Position numbers and translations under genes: made by a program. DNA of 64,000 nt from DASQZT01 sp963728965 (GTDB lineage: Bacteria; Acidobacteriota; Terriglobia; Bryobacterales; Bryobacteraceae). Below the pieces are notes generated by a model. That model was not told the origin of the DNA. It was given only the letters and a program-made list of their open reading frames with translations, and did not search any database. The stretch is from NCBI GenBank assembly GCA_963728965.1, contig CAVSMH010000003.1, positions 105,509-169,508 on the forward strand, read 5' to 3'. Positions within the stretch are counted from its first letter, which is position 1. Each line of letters opens with the position of its first letter. This document shows positions 1 through 8,996 of this stretch, in pieces.

Positions 1-1
1 C

Positions 2-640
<639 letters not shown>

Positions 641-646
641 TTCGCC

Positions 647-1468
647 ATGACCCTGCGCACGGCGTTGCTCCAGGGCACCAGCCTCCTGGAGAGTGCCACC
701 ATAGCCGCGCCCCGGCTCACCGCCGAAGTGCTCCTCTCCCATGCCTTGCACCGCCCCCGCGTCTACCTCTACGCCCATCCCGAGCAGGAGCTCCGCGAGG
801 TCGAGTGGATCCACTACGGGCGCTACCTGCACGAGCGCCTCAACGGCCGGCCCACCCAGTACATCACCGGCCGCCAGGAGTTCTACGGGCGCGAATTCCA
901 CGTCACCCCCGATGTCCTCATCCCACGGCCCGAAACCGAGCTGGTCGCCGAAACCGCGCTGAAACTCGGCGCTCGGCGCGTGGTCGATGTCGGCACCGGT
1001 TCGGGCGCCCTCGCCATCACCCTCCAACTCGAAACCGGCTGCCAGGCACTCGCCACCGATATCTCACCCGCGGCCCTGGCCGTGGCGGCCGGAAATGCCC
1101 GCCGCCTCGGCGCGCGCGTCGCCTTCGCCGCCGGCGATCTCACCGCGGCGCTGGGGACGAATTCGGTGGACCTGGTCCTCTCCAATCCGCCCTACGTGCC
1201 GCTCTCCCAGCGCGCCGGCTTGCAGCGCGAGGTGCGCGATTTCGAGCCGCCCCTGGCCCTCTTCGCCGGCGAATCCGGCTTCGACCTCTACGACCGCCTG
1301 GTGGCCGATGCCCCCCGCATCCTCTGCGCCGGCGGATGGCTGGTCCTGGAACTCGGCTTCGGCAGCCGCGATTACGTCGCCGGCCTGCTCGCCGGCTGGC
1401 GCGATATCTCGATTGAACCCGACCTCGCCGGCATCCCGCGCGCCGTCCGGGCCCGCCGCCCTATTTGA
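647..1468 (+). CDS. prmC: Peptide chain release factor N5-glutamine methyltransferase PrmC/HemK
   Basis: SAM-dependent enzyme that methylates the glutamine of the GGQ motif of release factors in the cytoplasm, improving termination. The 273-aa product has the usual length. A helical N-terminal domain (about 1-80) is followed by a Rossmann methyltransferase with the SAM-binding VVDVGTGSGALAI segment near 112-124 and the diagnostic NPPY motif near residue 180. It begins 6 bp after prfA, the standard gene pair, so enzyme and substrate are made together. Its last 8 bp overlap the end of the convergent cytochrome gene on the other strand. Confidence 0.96.
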   Translation: MTLRTALLQGTSLLESATIAAPRLTAEVLLSHALHRPRVYLYAHPEQELREVEWIHYGRYLHERLNGRPTQYITGRQEFYGREFHVTPDVLIPRPETELVAETALKLGARRVVDVGTGSGALAITLQLETGCQALATDISPAALAVAAGNARRLGARVAFAAGDLTAALGTNSVDLVLSNPPYVPLSQRAGLQREVRDFEPPLALFAGESGFDLYDRLVADAPRILCAGGWLVLELGFGSRDYVAGLLAGWRDISIEPDLAGIPRAVRARRPI

Positions 1469-2534
1469 TTTCCCCCGCCGGCTTCTGGAACCGGTCGTTG
1501 TCCACCGCGACATTGCTCTTCACGTCCGCTATCTGGATCGTGAAGCGCCCGTTGGGTCGCGACAGGGTCCAGCGGTGCGGGACCTTCACCCCATCCGCCG
1601 CGCGATAGTCGGCGTAGTCGATCTGCGTCGGCATGCGCCCCACCGGCGTGTCCGCGTACCGCACCATGCGCACCAGCAGCCCCGAGTTCTTGTCGAAATA
1701 GAGCCGCACCGGCGGATGTCCCGGCGACGACGCGATCAGCGTCTCGCACTCCGCCCCGTCGATCGTCTCCGGACGGCCGCGCCGCAACTGCGCAAACACC
1801 TGCTTCATGCTCAGCGCCAGGCTGAATTCGGCATCCAGCCCCGCGGCCCACGATTCCGCCGGCGACATCTCGCGCGCCGGCCGTCCCGTGTTGCCGAGCC
1901 ACCCCGTGCTGCCGTCGAACGCGGTGATGCTCTCCCCCGCGCCCATCCTGGTGATCGAGAGGCGCTGGTGCGGAGCCTTGGTGATCACCTCGATCGGCGT
2001 CTCGTTGCCGCCGAACCGGATCACCCCCTTCTCGACACGGCTGGTGACTTTGCCGATGGCCTCGGCCCCGCCCAGCGCAGCCACGTATTTCTCTACGATC
2101 TGGTCCGCCGTCGCCGCCGTGGCTCCCGGCGCCGGTCTCGGCTCGGCGTGCGCGGGCCGCTCCGATTCCTGTACCGGCGGCACGCCCGCGGGGTGCTCAG
2201 CCCCGTGATGGCACGAGTAACAGGTCACCTCCTGCCGGCCTCGAAAGCTGTTCTTGTTGATGGCCGCCGTCATCGCCATCATCTCCCGCGCCATCTTCTT
2301 GGCCGGTTTATCGTCCAGGTCCATCTTCCCCTGCACGTGGCAGAAGGAACACTCCACCCCCAGCGAGGCCGCGATGAACTGCATCGCCGGCATCAACTGG
2401 TCCGCGGGCGTCCCCTTCAGTTCGACGATGTTCCTGTAAACCTGTTCGGCGGTCTTGGTCTCGACGGCCTGGGCGCGGGCGATTTGCGGCGCGAAGACGG
2501 CGAGGGCGACAGCGGTCCCGATGAGTTTGTGCAT
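1461..2534 (-). CDS. Exported di-haem c-type cytochrome, photosynthetic reaction-centre cytochrome-like
   Basis: The 357-aa protein starts with a signal peptide (hydrophobic run about 4-20, ending ARA-Q). It has two CxxCH haem-binding motifs, C62-S-F-C-H66 and C105-Y-S-C-H109, separated by a methionine-rich helix (KKMAREMMAMTAA) that could supply axial ligands. The layout resembles the c-type cytochrome subunit domain common in acidobacterial proteins annotated as reaction-centre cytochrome family. The C-terminal 200 residues carry no haem motif and look like a separate beta-rich domain. It is probably periplasmic and in electron transfer; the partner is unknown. It is divergent from the PadR gene, so the GATATA repeats lie in a shared upstream region, and its 3' end overlaps prmC by 8 bp. 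Confidence 0.8.
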   Translation of the reverse strand: MHKLIGTAVALAVFAPQIARAQAVETKTAEQVYRNIVELKGTPADQLMPAMQFIAASLGVECSFCHVQGKMDLDDKPAKKMAREMMAMTAAINKNSFRGRQEVTCYSCHHGAEHPAGVPPVQESERPAHAEPRPAPGATAATADQIVEKYVAALGGAEAIGKVTSRVEKGVIRFGGNETPIEVITKAPHQRLSITRMGAGESITAFDGSTGWLGNTGRPAREMSPAESWAAGLDAEFSLALSMKQVFAQLRRGRPETIDGAECETLIASSPGHPPVRLYFDKNSGLLVRMVRYADTPVGRMPTQIDYADYRAADGVKVPHRWTLSRPNGRFTIQIADVKSNVAVDNDRFQKPAGEIK

Positions 2535-2606
2535 TCCGCTCCTTCTCGTTTTCTGGATTGTACCGAATCCGCTCCGGCCGTCGCCTTGAAAAAGGCTCTT
2601 GCTTTC

Positions 2607-2638
2607 GATATAGCGGCGGATATATCATCCGATATATC
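2607..2638. promoter_or_regulatory. Three GATATA repeats at exact 12-bp spacing, probable PadR operator
   Basis: GATATA occurs at 2607, 2619 and 2631, each exactly 12 bp apart. The second and third copies extend to the palindrome GATATATC. The site lies between the divergent cytochrome start (2534) and the PadR gene start (2687). PadR proteins generally bind short AT-rich inverted repeats in their own promoter, so autoregulation of the PadR-ABC operon is the likely role; this is inferred from position and symmetry. Confidence 0.55.
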
Positions 2639-2686
2639 GTGAATAAGGATTTCAACGATTTTTTCAGCTTCCTCGGCGGCTGGCCC

Positions 2687-3175
2687 ATGCCCGGCTTCGC
2701 CATGGGCCGACGCTACCGCTTCTTCGAAACCGGCGAGATTCGCCTGGCCATCCTGTCCTTGCTCAGCGAGGGCCCCAAGCACGGCTATCAATTGATGAAG
2801 GAGATGGAGGAGCGCTCCGGCGGCGCCTACAAGGCCAGCGCCGGCAGCGTCTACCCCACGCTCCAGCAACTCGAGGATGAAGGCCTGGTCGAGTCCGACA
2901 TGGTGAACGGCCGCCGGACGTATAATCTCACCGTAGCGGGGCGCAAAGAGTTGGAAAGCGACCCCGAAACGGTGCGCCGCATCTGGAAGCGCGCCGGGCA
3001 GTGTGAAGACTGGCGCCGTTTCATGGGGCCGCAATCGGTCGTCATGTACGGTCCCCTGGTGGAGCTGTTCAAGACCGGATTGCGCGCCTCGTCGCGCGTC
3101 GGCGGGACCCGCGAAGGCATGGACCGCATCCGCGAGATTCTCGACCGCGCGCGGACGGATCTGGAACAACTCTAG
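2687..3175 (+). CDS. PadR family transcriptional regulator
   Basis: A small winged-helix repressor. The DNA-binding domain (ILSLLSEGPKHGYQLMKEM and the wing YPTLQQLEDEGLV) fills the N-terminal half; the remaining residues form the dimerisation helices. The frame is open upstream to 2558, but an ATG at 2687 gives a normal N-terminus just before the winged helix and leaves the GATATA repeats outside the gene. The ABC transporter genes follow 63 bp downstream in the same direction, the common arrangement for a PadR repressor controlling an efflux pump. Its ligand cannot be predicted from sequence. Confidence 0.88.
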   Translation: MPGFAMGRRYRFFETGEIRLAILSLLSEGPKHGYQLMKEMEERSGGAYKASAGSVYPTLQQLEDEGLVESDMVNGRRTYNLTVAGRKELESDPETVRRIWKRAGQCEDWRRFMGPQSVVMYGPLVELFKTGLRASSRVGGTREGMDRIREILDRARTDLEQL

Positions 3176-3238
3176 CGCGGCGCCCTGGTGCGGCGGCCGC
3201 GTGCGCCTGCGTCGCGATTCCGGATGTTGGGAGAGGCA

Positions 3239-4264
3239 ATGGGAATAGGGATACGCATCGAAAATTTGCGCAAAGTCTACGATACGCCCCCTCCGATGGC
3301 GGCACGGGGCGCCGGATTTTCGTTCATGCCGGTTCGCACCAGGGGCGCCAAAGAGAAGAAGAAATTTGAAGTCGTCGCCTTGGCCGGCATCACCCTCGAG
3401 ATTCGCCCCGGCGAGGTCTTCGGCCTGCTCGGCCCCAACGGCGCGGGTAAGTCCACCACCATCGGCGTCCTGACCACCCGCACCGTGCCCACCTCCGGCC
3501 GCGCCTTCGTTGGCGACTTCGACGTCTGGCAGCAGCAGGTACAGGCCAAACGCCTCATCGGCGTCGTCCCGCAGCGCCCCAATCTCGACTTTGCCCTGAC
3601 CGCCCGCGAGATCCTGGTGTTTCACGGCGCCTACTTCGGCCAGGGCCATCGCGAACGCACCGAGCGCGCCCAGAAGTTGCTCGAGCAATTCAAGCTCACC
3701 GATCGCGCCGACCACATGGTGCGCGGCTTCTCCGGAGGCATGATGCAGCGCCTCTCCATCGCCCGCGCCATGATGCACGATCCCGAGGTTCTCTTCCTCG
3801 ACGAGCCCTCCGCCGGGCTCGATCCCCAGACCCGCCTGCTGTTGTGGGAGATCGTCCGCGACTACAACCGCCTCGGCAAAACCATCGTCATCACCACCCA
3901 CTACATGGACGAGGCCGATGCCCTCTGCGATCGCCTCGCCATCATCGATCACGGCAAAACCATCGCCATGGGCACCCCTGCCGACCTCAAGGCCTCCATC
4001 CCCGGCGGCTACCTGCTGCGCCTCCGCTTCGACCGCCTGCCCGAAGAACTCCTCGCCGGCCTGCGTGCCCTCCCCGGCGTCAGCGAAGTCCGCGCCGGCG
4101 AGGGTGCCGCGGCCGACCTCTACGCCGATCGCGGCGGACCCCTCATCTCCGGCATCGTCAACTCCGCTCAGGCCGCCGGCGCCGAACTCCGCGATGTCCA
4201 CATCTCCGAGCCCAGCCTCGAGACGCTGTTCCTGCATCACACCGGAAGGAGCTTACGGGATTGA
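3239..4264 (+). CDS. ABC transporter ATP-binding protein (ABC-2 exporter type)
   Basis: ATPase subunit of an exporter of the drug/polysaccharide ABC-2 class. The Walker A motif GPNGAGKS, signature FSGGMMQR, Walker B VLFLDEPSAGLD and the switch histidine in ITTHYMDEA are all present. A C-terminal extension after about residue 240 is typical of drug-exporter ATPases. The frame is open from 3188, but ATG 3239 has a GGGAGAGG ribosome-binding site just upstream and gives the expected start. A basic insertion of about 30 residues sits between the first beta strand and Walker A, longer than usual. The stop overlaps the permease start, showing translational coupling. Confidence 0.93.
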   Translation: MGIGIRIENLRKVYDTPPPMAARGAGFSFMPVRTRGAKEKKKFEVVALAGITLEIRPGEVFGLLGPNGAGKSTTIGVLTTRTVPTSGRAFVGDFDVWQQQVQAKRLIGVVPQRPNLDFALTAREILVFHGAYFGQGHRERTERAQKLLEQFKLTDRADHMVRGFSGGMMQRLSIARAMMHDPEVLFLDEPSAGLDPQTRLLLWEIVRDYNRLGKTIVITTHYMDEADALCDRLAIIDHGKTIAMGTPADLKASIPGGYLLRLRFDRLPEELLAGLRALPGVSEVRAGEGAAADLYADRGGPLISGIVNSAQAAGAELRDVHISEPSLETLFLHHTGRSLRD

Positions 4265-5031
4265 ACTGGAAAACTTTCTTCGCCATGCTCTCGCGCGACG
4301 GCCACGTGGCCCGCCGCAACCTCCTGGCCATGCTCATGCAGAACCTGCTGCAACCCCTGCTCCTCACCTTCGTCTTCGGGCGGGTCCTCACCACCAGCGG
4401 CATGATGCAGGGCTCCTATAAGAACGTCCTGCTGCCCGGCATCATCGCCATCAGCATGGTGCTGTCGGGCATTCAGGCCGTCGCCATGCCCCTCATCGCG
4501 GAATTTCAGTTCACGCGCGAAATCGAAGACCGCCTGCTCGCCCCCATGGAAACCCGCTGGCTGGCCGTCGAAAAGATCATCGCCGGCATGATCCAGGCCG
4601 TCGTCTCCGGCCTCGTCGTCATCCCCGCGGCGTGGCTCATGATGGGCTCCGGCGTGAACCTCTCCTTCCGGCATCCCATGGAGTTCCTGGTCGTGTGCCT
4701 CCTCGTGGCCATGCTCTCCGCCGCGGGCGGGCTCACTCTCGGGTGCAGCATCGGCCAGACGCAGATCGGGCTGATGTTCAGCCTCGTGGTGGCGCCCATG
4801 ATGATGTTCGGCTGCGCCTACTACCCCTGGAGCGCGCTCGCCTCCTTTCCAGTGCTGCAGTACGCCGTCCTCATCAATCCCCTCGTCTATGCCAGCGAGG
4901 GCCTGCGCGGCACGCTCGCCCCCCAGGTGCCGCATATTCCCATCCTCTACATCCTGGCCGCGCTCCTGGTGATGGACGTCTCTCTGCTGATCGTCGGCCT
5001 CCGTAAGTTCGATCGCAAAGCGGTAAGCTGA
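4261..5031 (+). CDS. ABC-2 type transporter permease
   Basis: About 256 residues with six hydrophobic segments: around the LLQPLLLTFVFG stretch, a Met/Ile-rich helix, two central helices, VVAPMMMFGCAYY and a C-terminal helix. This is the layout of ABC-2 membrane subunits that pair with a DrrA-like ATPase. The chosen start is the TTG at 4261, which overlaps the ATPase stop as TTGA; an ATG at 4285 is the alternative. It should be an inner-membrane protein forming the export channel with the preceding gene, under the PadR protein. The substrate is unknown. Confidence 0.88.
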   Translation: MNWKTFFAMLSRDGHVARRNLLAMLMQNLLQPLLLTFVFGRVLTTSGMMQGSYKNVLLPGIIAISMVLSGIQAVAMPLIAEFQFTREIEDRLLAPMETRWLAVEKIIAGMIQAVVSGLVVIPAAWLMMGSGVNLSFRHPMEFLVVCLLVAMLSAAGGLTLGCSIGQTQIGLMFSLVVAPMMMFGCAYYPWSALASFPVLQYAVLINPLVYASEGLRGTLAPQVPHIPILYILAALLVMDVSLLIVGLRKFDRKAVS

Positions 5032-5035
5032 ACTA

Positions 5036-6259
5036 GTGCGGACCTACTTCCACCTGGACATGGACGCATTCTTCGTGTCGGTGGAGGAACTCTACGATCC
5101 GTCCCTCAAAGGCAAACCGGTCGTGGTCGGCGGCCGCCCCGACGAGCGCGGTGTGGTTTCAGCCGCGTCCTATGCCGCCCGCAAGTTCGGCGTGCATTCG
5201 GCCATGCCCCTCCGCACCGCCTACAAGCTCTGCCCGCAGGCCATCTTCGTGGACGGCCACCCCGACCGCTACCGGGAAAGCTCGCAGCAGGTATACGGAG
5301 TGCTGCAATCCTTCACCCCTCTCGTGCAGATGGCCTCCATCGACGAAGCCTACCTCGATATGACCGGCACCGGCCGCCTGTACGGACCCCCGCTCCACGC
5401 CGCCCATCTCCTGCACCAGCGCGTCAAAGAGGCTACCCGCCTCGACTGTTCCATCGGCATTGCCGCGTCCCGCCTGGTCGCCAAGATTTCATCCGACCAG
5501 GCCAAGCCCAACGGCATCCTGTGGGTGCTTCCCGGAATGGAGCCCGCCTTCCTCGCGCCGCTCGATGTGCGCAAAGTGCCGGGTGTGGGCAAGGTCACCG
5601 AACGGAACCTCCACGCCCTCGGCATCCGCAAGGTGGGCGACCTCGCCCGCCTCGATGAAGCCTTTCTCGAACAGCGCTTCGGCAAGTGGGGCATGGCCCT
5701 CGCCGGCAAGTCTCACGGCCTCGATGCCGGTGGCTGGTTCGATACCGCCATCGGCGAAGAGGAAGGCCCCAAATCCATCAGCCACGAACACACTTTCTCC
5801 GAAGATACGGCCGATTTCGACCGCATCGAATCCACCCTGGCCCGCCTTTGCGAAATGGTGGGCCGCCGGTTGCGCGAACACGGCCTCCACGCCGGCACCA
5901 TCCAGCTCAAACTCCGCTATTCCGATTTCTCCACCATCACGCGGGCCCACTCTCCGGCCCGCGCCACGCAGCTCGATATCGAGCTCTTCGAGGAAGTGCG
6001 CGAGCTCTTCCGCCGCAACTGGAAACCGGGCGCGCCGGTCCGCCTGCTGGGCGTGCATGCTTCCGCGTGGGCGGCCAACGACGCGCAGATGGGCCTGCTG
6101 GGCGAGGAGCGGCACGAGAAGTGGAAAGGCGCCCTGGCCGCCGCCGACAAGCTGCGCGATAAGTATGGCGAATCCGCCGTGAAACTGGCCGCCGGCATGG
6201 GCGGCGCCTTCCACGAGCGCACCCACGAGAACCCCCCTGGCCTGCCGGGCAAAAAGTAG
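5036..6259 (+). CDS. dinB: DNA polymerase IV (Y family)
   Basis: Translesion DNA polymerase of 407 aa. The N-terminus has the metal-binding MDMDAFFVSVE motif, and the second catalytic motif SIDEAYLDMT is near residue 103. The helix-hairpin-helix thumb contains KVPGVGKVTE, and the little-finger domain follows. The start is GTG at 5036, 4 bp after the permease stop. The C-terminus lacks an obvious clamp-binding QLxLF motif in its last residues. No LexA box was recognised upstream, so its regulation is not visible here. Confidence 0.95.
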   Translation: MRTYFHLDMDAFFVSVEELYDPSLKGKPVVVGGRPDERGVVSAASYAARKFGVHSAMPLRTAYKLCPQAIFVDGHPDRYRESSQQVYGVLQSFTPLVQMASIDEAYLDMTGTGRLYGPPLHAAHLLHQRVKEATRLDCSIGIAASRLVAKISSDQAKPNGILWVLPGMEPAFLAPLDVRKVPGVGKVTERNLHALGIRKVGDLARLDEAFLEQRFGKWGMALAGKSHGLDAGGWFDTAIGEEEGPKSISHEHTFSEDTADFDRIESTLARLCEMVGRRLREHGLHAGTIQLKLRYSDFSTITRAHSPARATQLDIELFEEVRELFRRNWKPGAPVRLLGVHASAWAANDAQMGLLGEERHEKWKGALAAADKLRDKYGESAVKLAAGMGGAFHERTHENPPGLPGKK

Positions 6260-6274
6260 GAGCCCGTCGCGCTC

Positions 6275-7174
6275 TTACTTCAGCAGGTCCGCCAGCGCCG
6301 GTCCCAATAGCGGGAAGCGGAACCCGAACCCCGCCGCCTCCGCCGCCTTCGGCAGCACCCGCTGGCTCGCGAACAGCACGTTCGCCATCTCTCCGAACAC
6401 CAGGTGCAGCGCGAACTCCGGCGCCGGAAACAGCGCTGGACGCCGCAGCGCCGAGGCCAGCCCGCGCGTGAAATCCGCGTTCACCACCGGATTCGGCGCC
6501 GCCCCGTTCACTGCCCCGCGCACCGCCGTGTTCTCCGCCGCGAAACGGAACAGCTCTACCAGGTCCTGAATGTGGATCCACGGCATCCACTGCCGGCCGC
6601 TGCCCAGCCTGCCGCCCAGCCCCATGCGAAACGGCGGCAGCATCCGTCTCAGCGCTCCCCCGCGCGGGTCCAGCGCGATTCCGGTCCGCACCCGCACCAC
6701 CCGCATCCCCAGGCCCTCGGCCGCGCGCGCTTCCTCTTCCCAGGCCTTGCAGACATCGGCCAGGTAGTCGTCGCCGGGCGCCGACGACTCCACCAGCACT
6801 TCCTCGCCCCGCGCGCCGTAGTAGCCCACCGCCGAGGCGCACACCAACACTTGCGGACGCGGGGTCAGCTTCCCCAGCGCCTGCACCAGGTGGCGCGTAC
6901 CCATCACCCGGCTGTCGCGGATCCGCCGCTTCACTTCCCCGGTCCACCGCTGCCCCACCGGCTCGCCCGCCAGGTGGATCACGGCATCCGCCTCGCGCAG
7001 GCTCTCCGCCGGAGGCTCGCCCTTGCCCGGATCCCACGCCGAAAGCCGCACCCCCGCCGGCATGTTCGTGCCCGCGTGGCGGCTCAATACGTGCAACTCG
7101 TGGTTCGCACTGCTCAGCGACTTCATCAGCCGCCGCCCGATCAATCCCGATGCTCCCGAAATCGTGATCTTCAC
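6275..7174 (-). CDS. TIGR01777 family NAD(P)-dependent epimerase/oxidoreductase
   Basis: An extended short-chain dehydrogenase-like protein of 299 aa. The dinucleotide-binding GASGLIGRRL motif lies at residues 7-16, and the ASAVGYYG segment contains the YYG characteristic of the TIGR01777/YfcH group. The C-terminal DUF1731-type region includes the conserved PAPEFALHLVFGEMA stretch. The GTG at 7172-7174 is chosen because it places the glycine-rich loop at the N-terminus; the frame is open further upstream but encodes an arginine/glycine-rich non-conserved stretch. It is convergent with dinB, 15 bp apart. The substrate is unknown; members are proposed sugar-nucleotide epimerases. Confidence 0.87.
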   Translation of the reverse strand: MKITISGASGLIGRRLMKSLSSANHELHVLSRHAGTNMPAGVRLSAWDPGKGEPPAESLREADAVIHLAGEPVGQRWTGEVKRRIRDSRVMGTRHLVQALGKLTPRPQVLVCASAVGYYGARGEEVLVESSAPGDDYLADVCKAWEEEARAAEGLGMRVVRVRTGIALDPRGGALRRMLPPFRMGLGGRLGSGRQWMPWIHIQDLVELFRFAAENTAVRGAVNGAAPNPVVNADFTRGLASALRRPALFPAPEFALHLVFGEMANVLFASQRVLPKAAEAAGFGFRFPLLGPALADLLK

Positions 7175-7369
7175 TGGTTGCCTTCCACGCCTCCTGGTTC
7201 CAGATTCGCATGCGCCGCCGCCGCCGCGGCCCGCAGTAGTATGTTCGCATACCACGCTTCGCCGCCCATCCCGGCTGCCTGTCTGAATAACGCAGGAAAG
7301 ACATGCCTGGTTCCCCCCGCCCTTTCGGGGAGATTCCCGGTCGGCCGCGGGTACAATAGGAAAGACAGC

Positions 7370-8410
7370 ATGAGGGCCTGGAACCGGGCAAAGCTACTGT
7401 GGGGCTACCTCTCGCGCCGGGCCGCTCTCGACGCCCTGCCCGTGGAGTACATCGTCGAGACCACCGCCAAATGCAATCTCTACTGCCCCATGTGCCCGCG
7501 CGAAACCCATAAGCAGCCCAAGGCCGACATGGCCTCTCCGCTCTTCCAATCCCTCGTCCGCCAGGCCGGCGCTACCGCCGAGCACATGATGCTGATCGGG
7601 TTGGGCGAGCCGTTTATGGACCCGCACATCTTCGAGCGTATCGAATTCTGCCACCGCCACAGCATCTCCACCCTGCTCTCCACCAACGGCACTTTTCTTG
7701 ATGAAGCCATGTCGGCGCGCGTGCTCGATTCGCCCCTCGAGCAGATCACCCTCAGCTTCGACGGCGCGAAGAAGGAGACCTTCGAGTTCTTCCGCAAGGG
7801 CGCGAAATTCGAAAAGGTGCGCGATAACTTCGTGCGCTTTGCCCGCATGAAGCATGCCCGCCGTTCGCGCGTCCAGGTGGTCGTCCAGATGGTCGCCATG
7901 GAAGCCAACGCCGGAGAGGTGGACGACTTCATCGCTTTCTGGAGCGCCGTGCCGGGCGTGGACCAGTTGCGCATCAAGGCAGACGAAACCAACCTCATGC
8001 ATCCCGATGCCGGCCATTCCGCCAGCGAGTGGAAACACCCCTGCCACTACCTCTGGCGGGGCCCGCTGTATGTCAAGCAGAATGGCGACGTCTACCCCTG
8101 CTGCCAGAGCTACATGCTCGATGGCGCGCCGCTCGCCAACCTTGCCGACCAGCCCCTCGCCGCGATCTGGAATTCCCCGGCCATGCTCGACATGCGCCGC
8201 CTGCACGCCGCCGGACGCGCCGGCGAAATCGGCATCTGCTCCCGCTGCTGCACCACCATTCCGCACCCCGCCCTGGTGGCCGGCAGCCTCGTCCTCCACG
8301 CCCGCACCGTGCGCCGCCTCCTGCCCGTCGTCGAACGGCTCACCTACCTGTCGAAGCTGCCGGCGCGCCTGCTCCGGCCTTCCAAACCGATGCGCCAGGC
8401 GTCACGCTGA
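7370..8410 (+). CDS. Radical SAM protein with SPASM-type C-terminal iron-sulfur domain
   Basis: The 346-aa protein has the radical SAM cluster motif C35-N-L-Y-C39-P-M-C42 near the N-terminus and the barrel segments ILSTNGTFLD-like and TLSFDGAKKE. A cysteine-rich C-terminal part (HPCHYLW, YPCCQSYM, ICSRCC) matches a SPASM auxiliary-cluster region. SPASM proteins modify peptides, sugars or enzymes; here no precursor peptide is adjacent. TACAAT at 7352-7357 is a possible -10 element. It stands alone on this strand between two minus-strand genes and overlaps the end of the following minus-strand gene by 9 bp. Confidence 0.85.
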   Translation: MRAWNRAKLLWGYLSRRAALDALPVEYIVETTAKCNLYCPMCPRETHKQPKADMASPLFQSLVRQAGATAEHMMLIGLGEPFMDPHIFERIEFCHRHSISTLLSTNGTFLDEAMSARVLDSPLEQITLSFDGAKKETFEFFRKGAKFEKVRDNFVRFARMKHARRSRVQVVVQMVAMEANAGEVDDFIAFWSAVPGVDQLRIKADETNLMHPDAGHSASEWKHPCHYLWRGPLYVKQNGDVYPCCQSYMLDGAPLANLADQPLAAIWNSPAMLDMRRLHAAGRAGEIGICSRCCTTIPHPALVAGSLVLHARTVRRLLPVVERLTYLSKLPARLLRPSKPMRQASR

Positions 8411-8779
8411 GAGGTTCCAGATGTCCGTGTGATATTTCCACCGGCCGTCCTCCACCTTCCATACCACCACGTATTTCCCCGCGGCCGACTGCCCGTTTCG
8501 GAACCCCAGCGTCGCCCGCCCGATTTCATACCCCGTCTCGCCGCTGGCTTCGAAATCCACCGTCTCGAGCTGAACCGACGCCACCTCCAGCGCTTCCAGC
8601 GTGTTCCGCCAGAAGGTCTTGATATTCTCCCGCCCGGTCACCATTTCGCCGCCCGGCGGCAGCACTCGCGCGTTCGCCGTGTACACCCGGTCCAGCGCAT
8701 CGATATTGCGTTTGCCGACCACTTCCTCCTCGAAGATCCGGTTCGTGGTTTGTACGTCCTGTCGGATCGCTGGGCTCAT
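8402..8779 (-). CDS. NTF2-fold / DUF4440-like small protein
   Basis: A 125-aa protein with the cone-shaped NTF2/SnoaL-like pattern: an N-terminal helix, the conserved VYTANARVLPPGGEMVTGRENI segment split across two strands, and a final strand pair (VVWKVEDGRWKYHTDIW). Family members are small ligand-binding proteins or minor isomerases; the precise role is unknown. There is no signal peptide. It is convergent with, and slightly overlaps, the radical SAM gene, and nothing suggests an operon. Confidence 0.75.
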   Translation of the reverse strand: MSPAIRQDVQTTNRIFEEEVVGKRNIDALDRVYTANARVLPPGGEMVTGRENIKTFWRNTLEALEVASVQLETVDFEASGETGYEIGRATLGFRNGQSAAGKYVVVWKVEDGRWKYHTDIWNLSA

Positions 8780-8996
8780 CCCGTGGCTTCTCCTTCCGCG
8801 AGTAAGTCTACCAGATCGGCGGCTGGAACCACCTGGATATGTTGCTTGTCACGATATACAGGCGCGATTATCCTTTAGCGGGGAGGCGCCAGCCTGTGTG
8901 GGACGGGGTGGAAACCAGCGCCGCCATGATGTCTCCCTTCTTTGGCTGCCGAAGCGCCACGTTTTCAGAAGCCGGCCGGGCATCAGCCTTCCTGCA

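Noticed and set aside
2417..4240. A 607-codon minus-strand frame opposite the PadR and ABC genes
   Set aside because: It is antisense to clearly coding genes, is rich in Gly/Ala/Glu with no motif, and is a by-product of GC-rich codon use.
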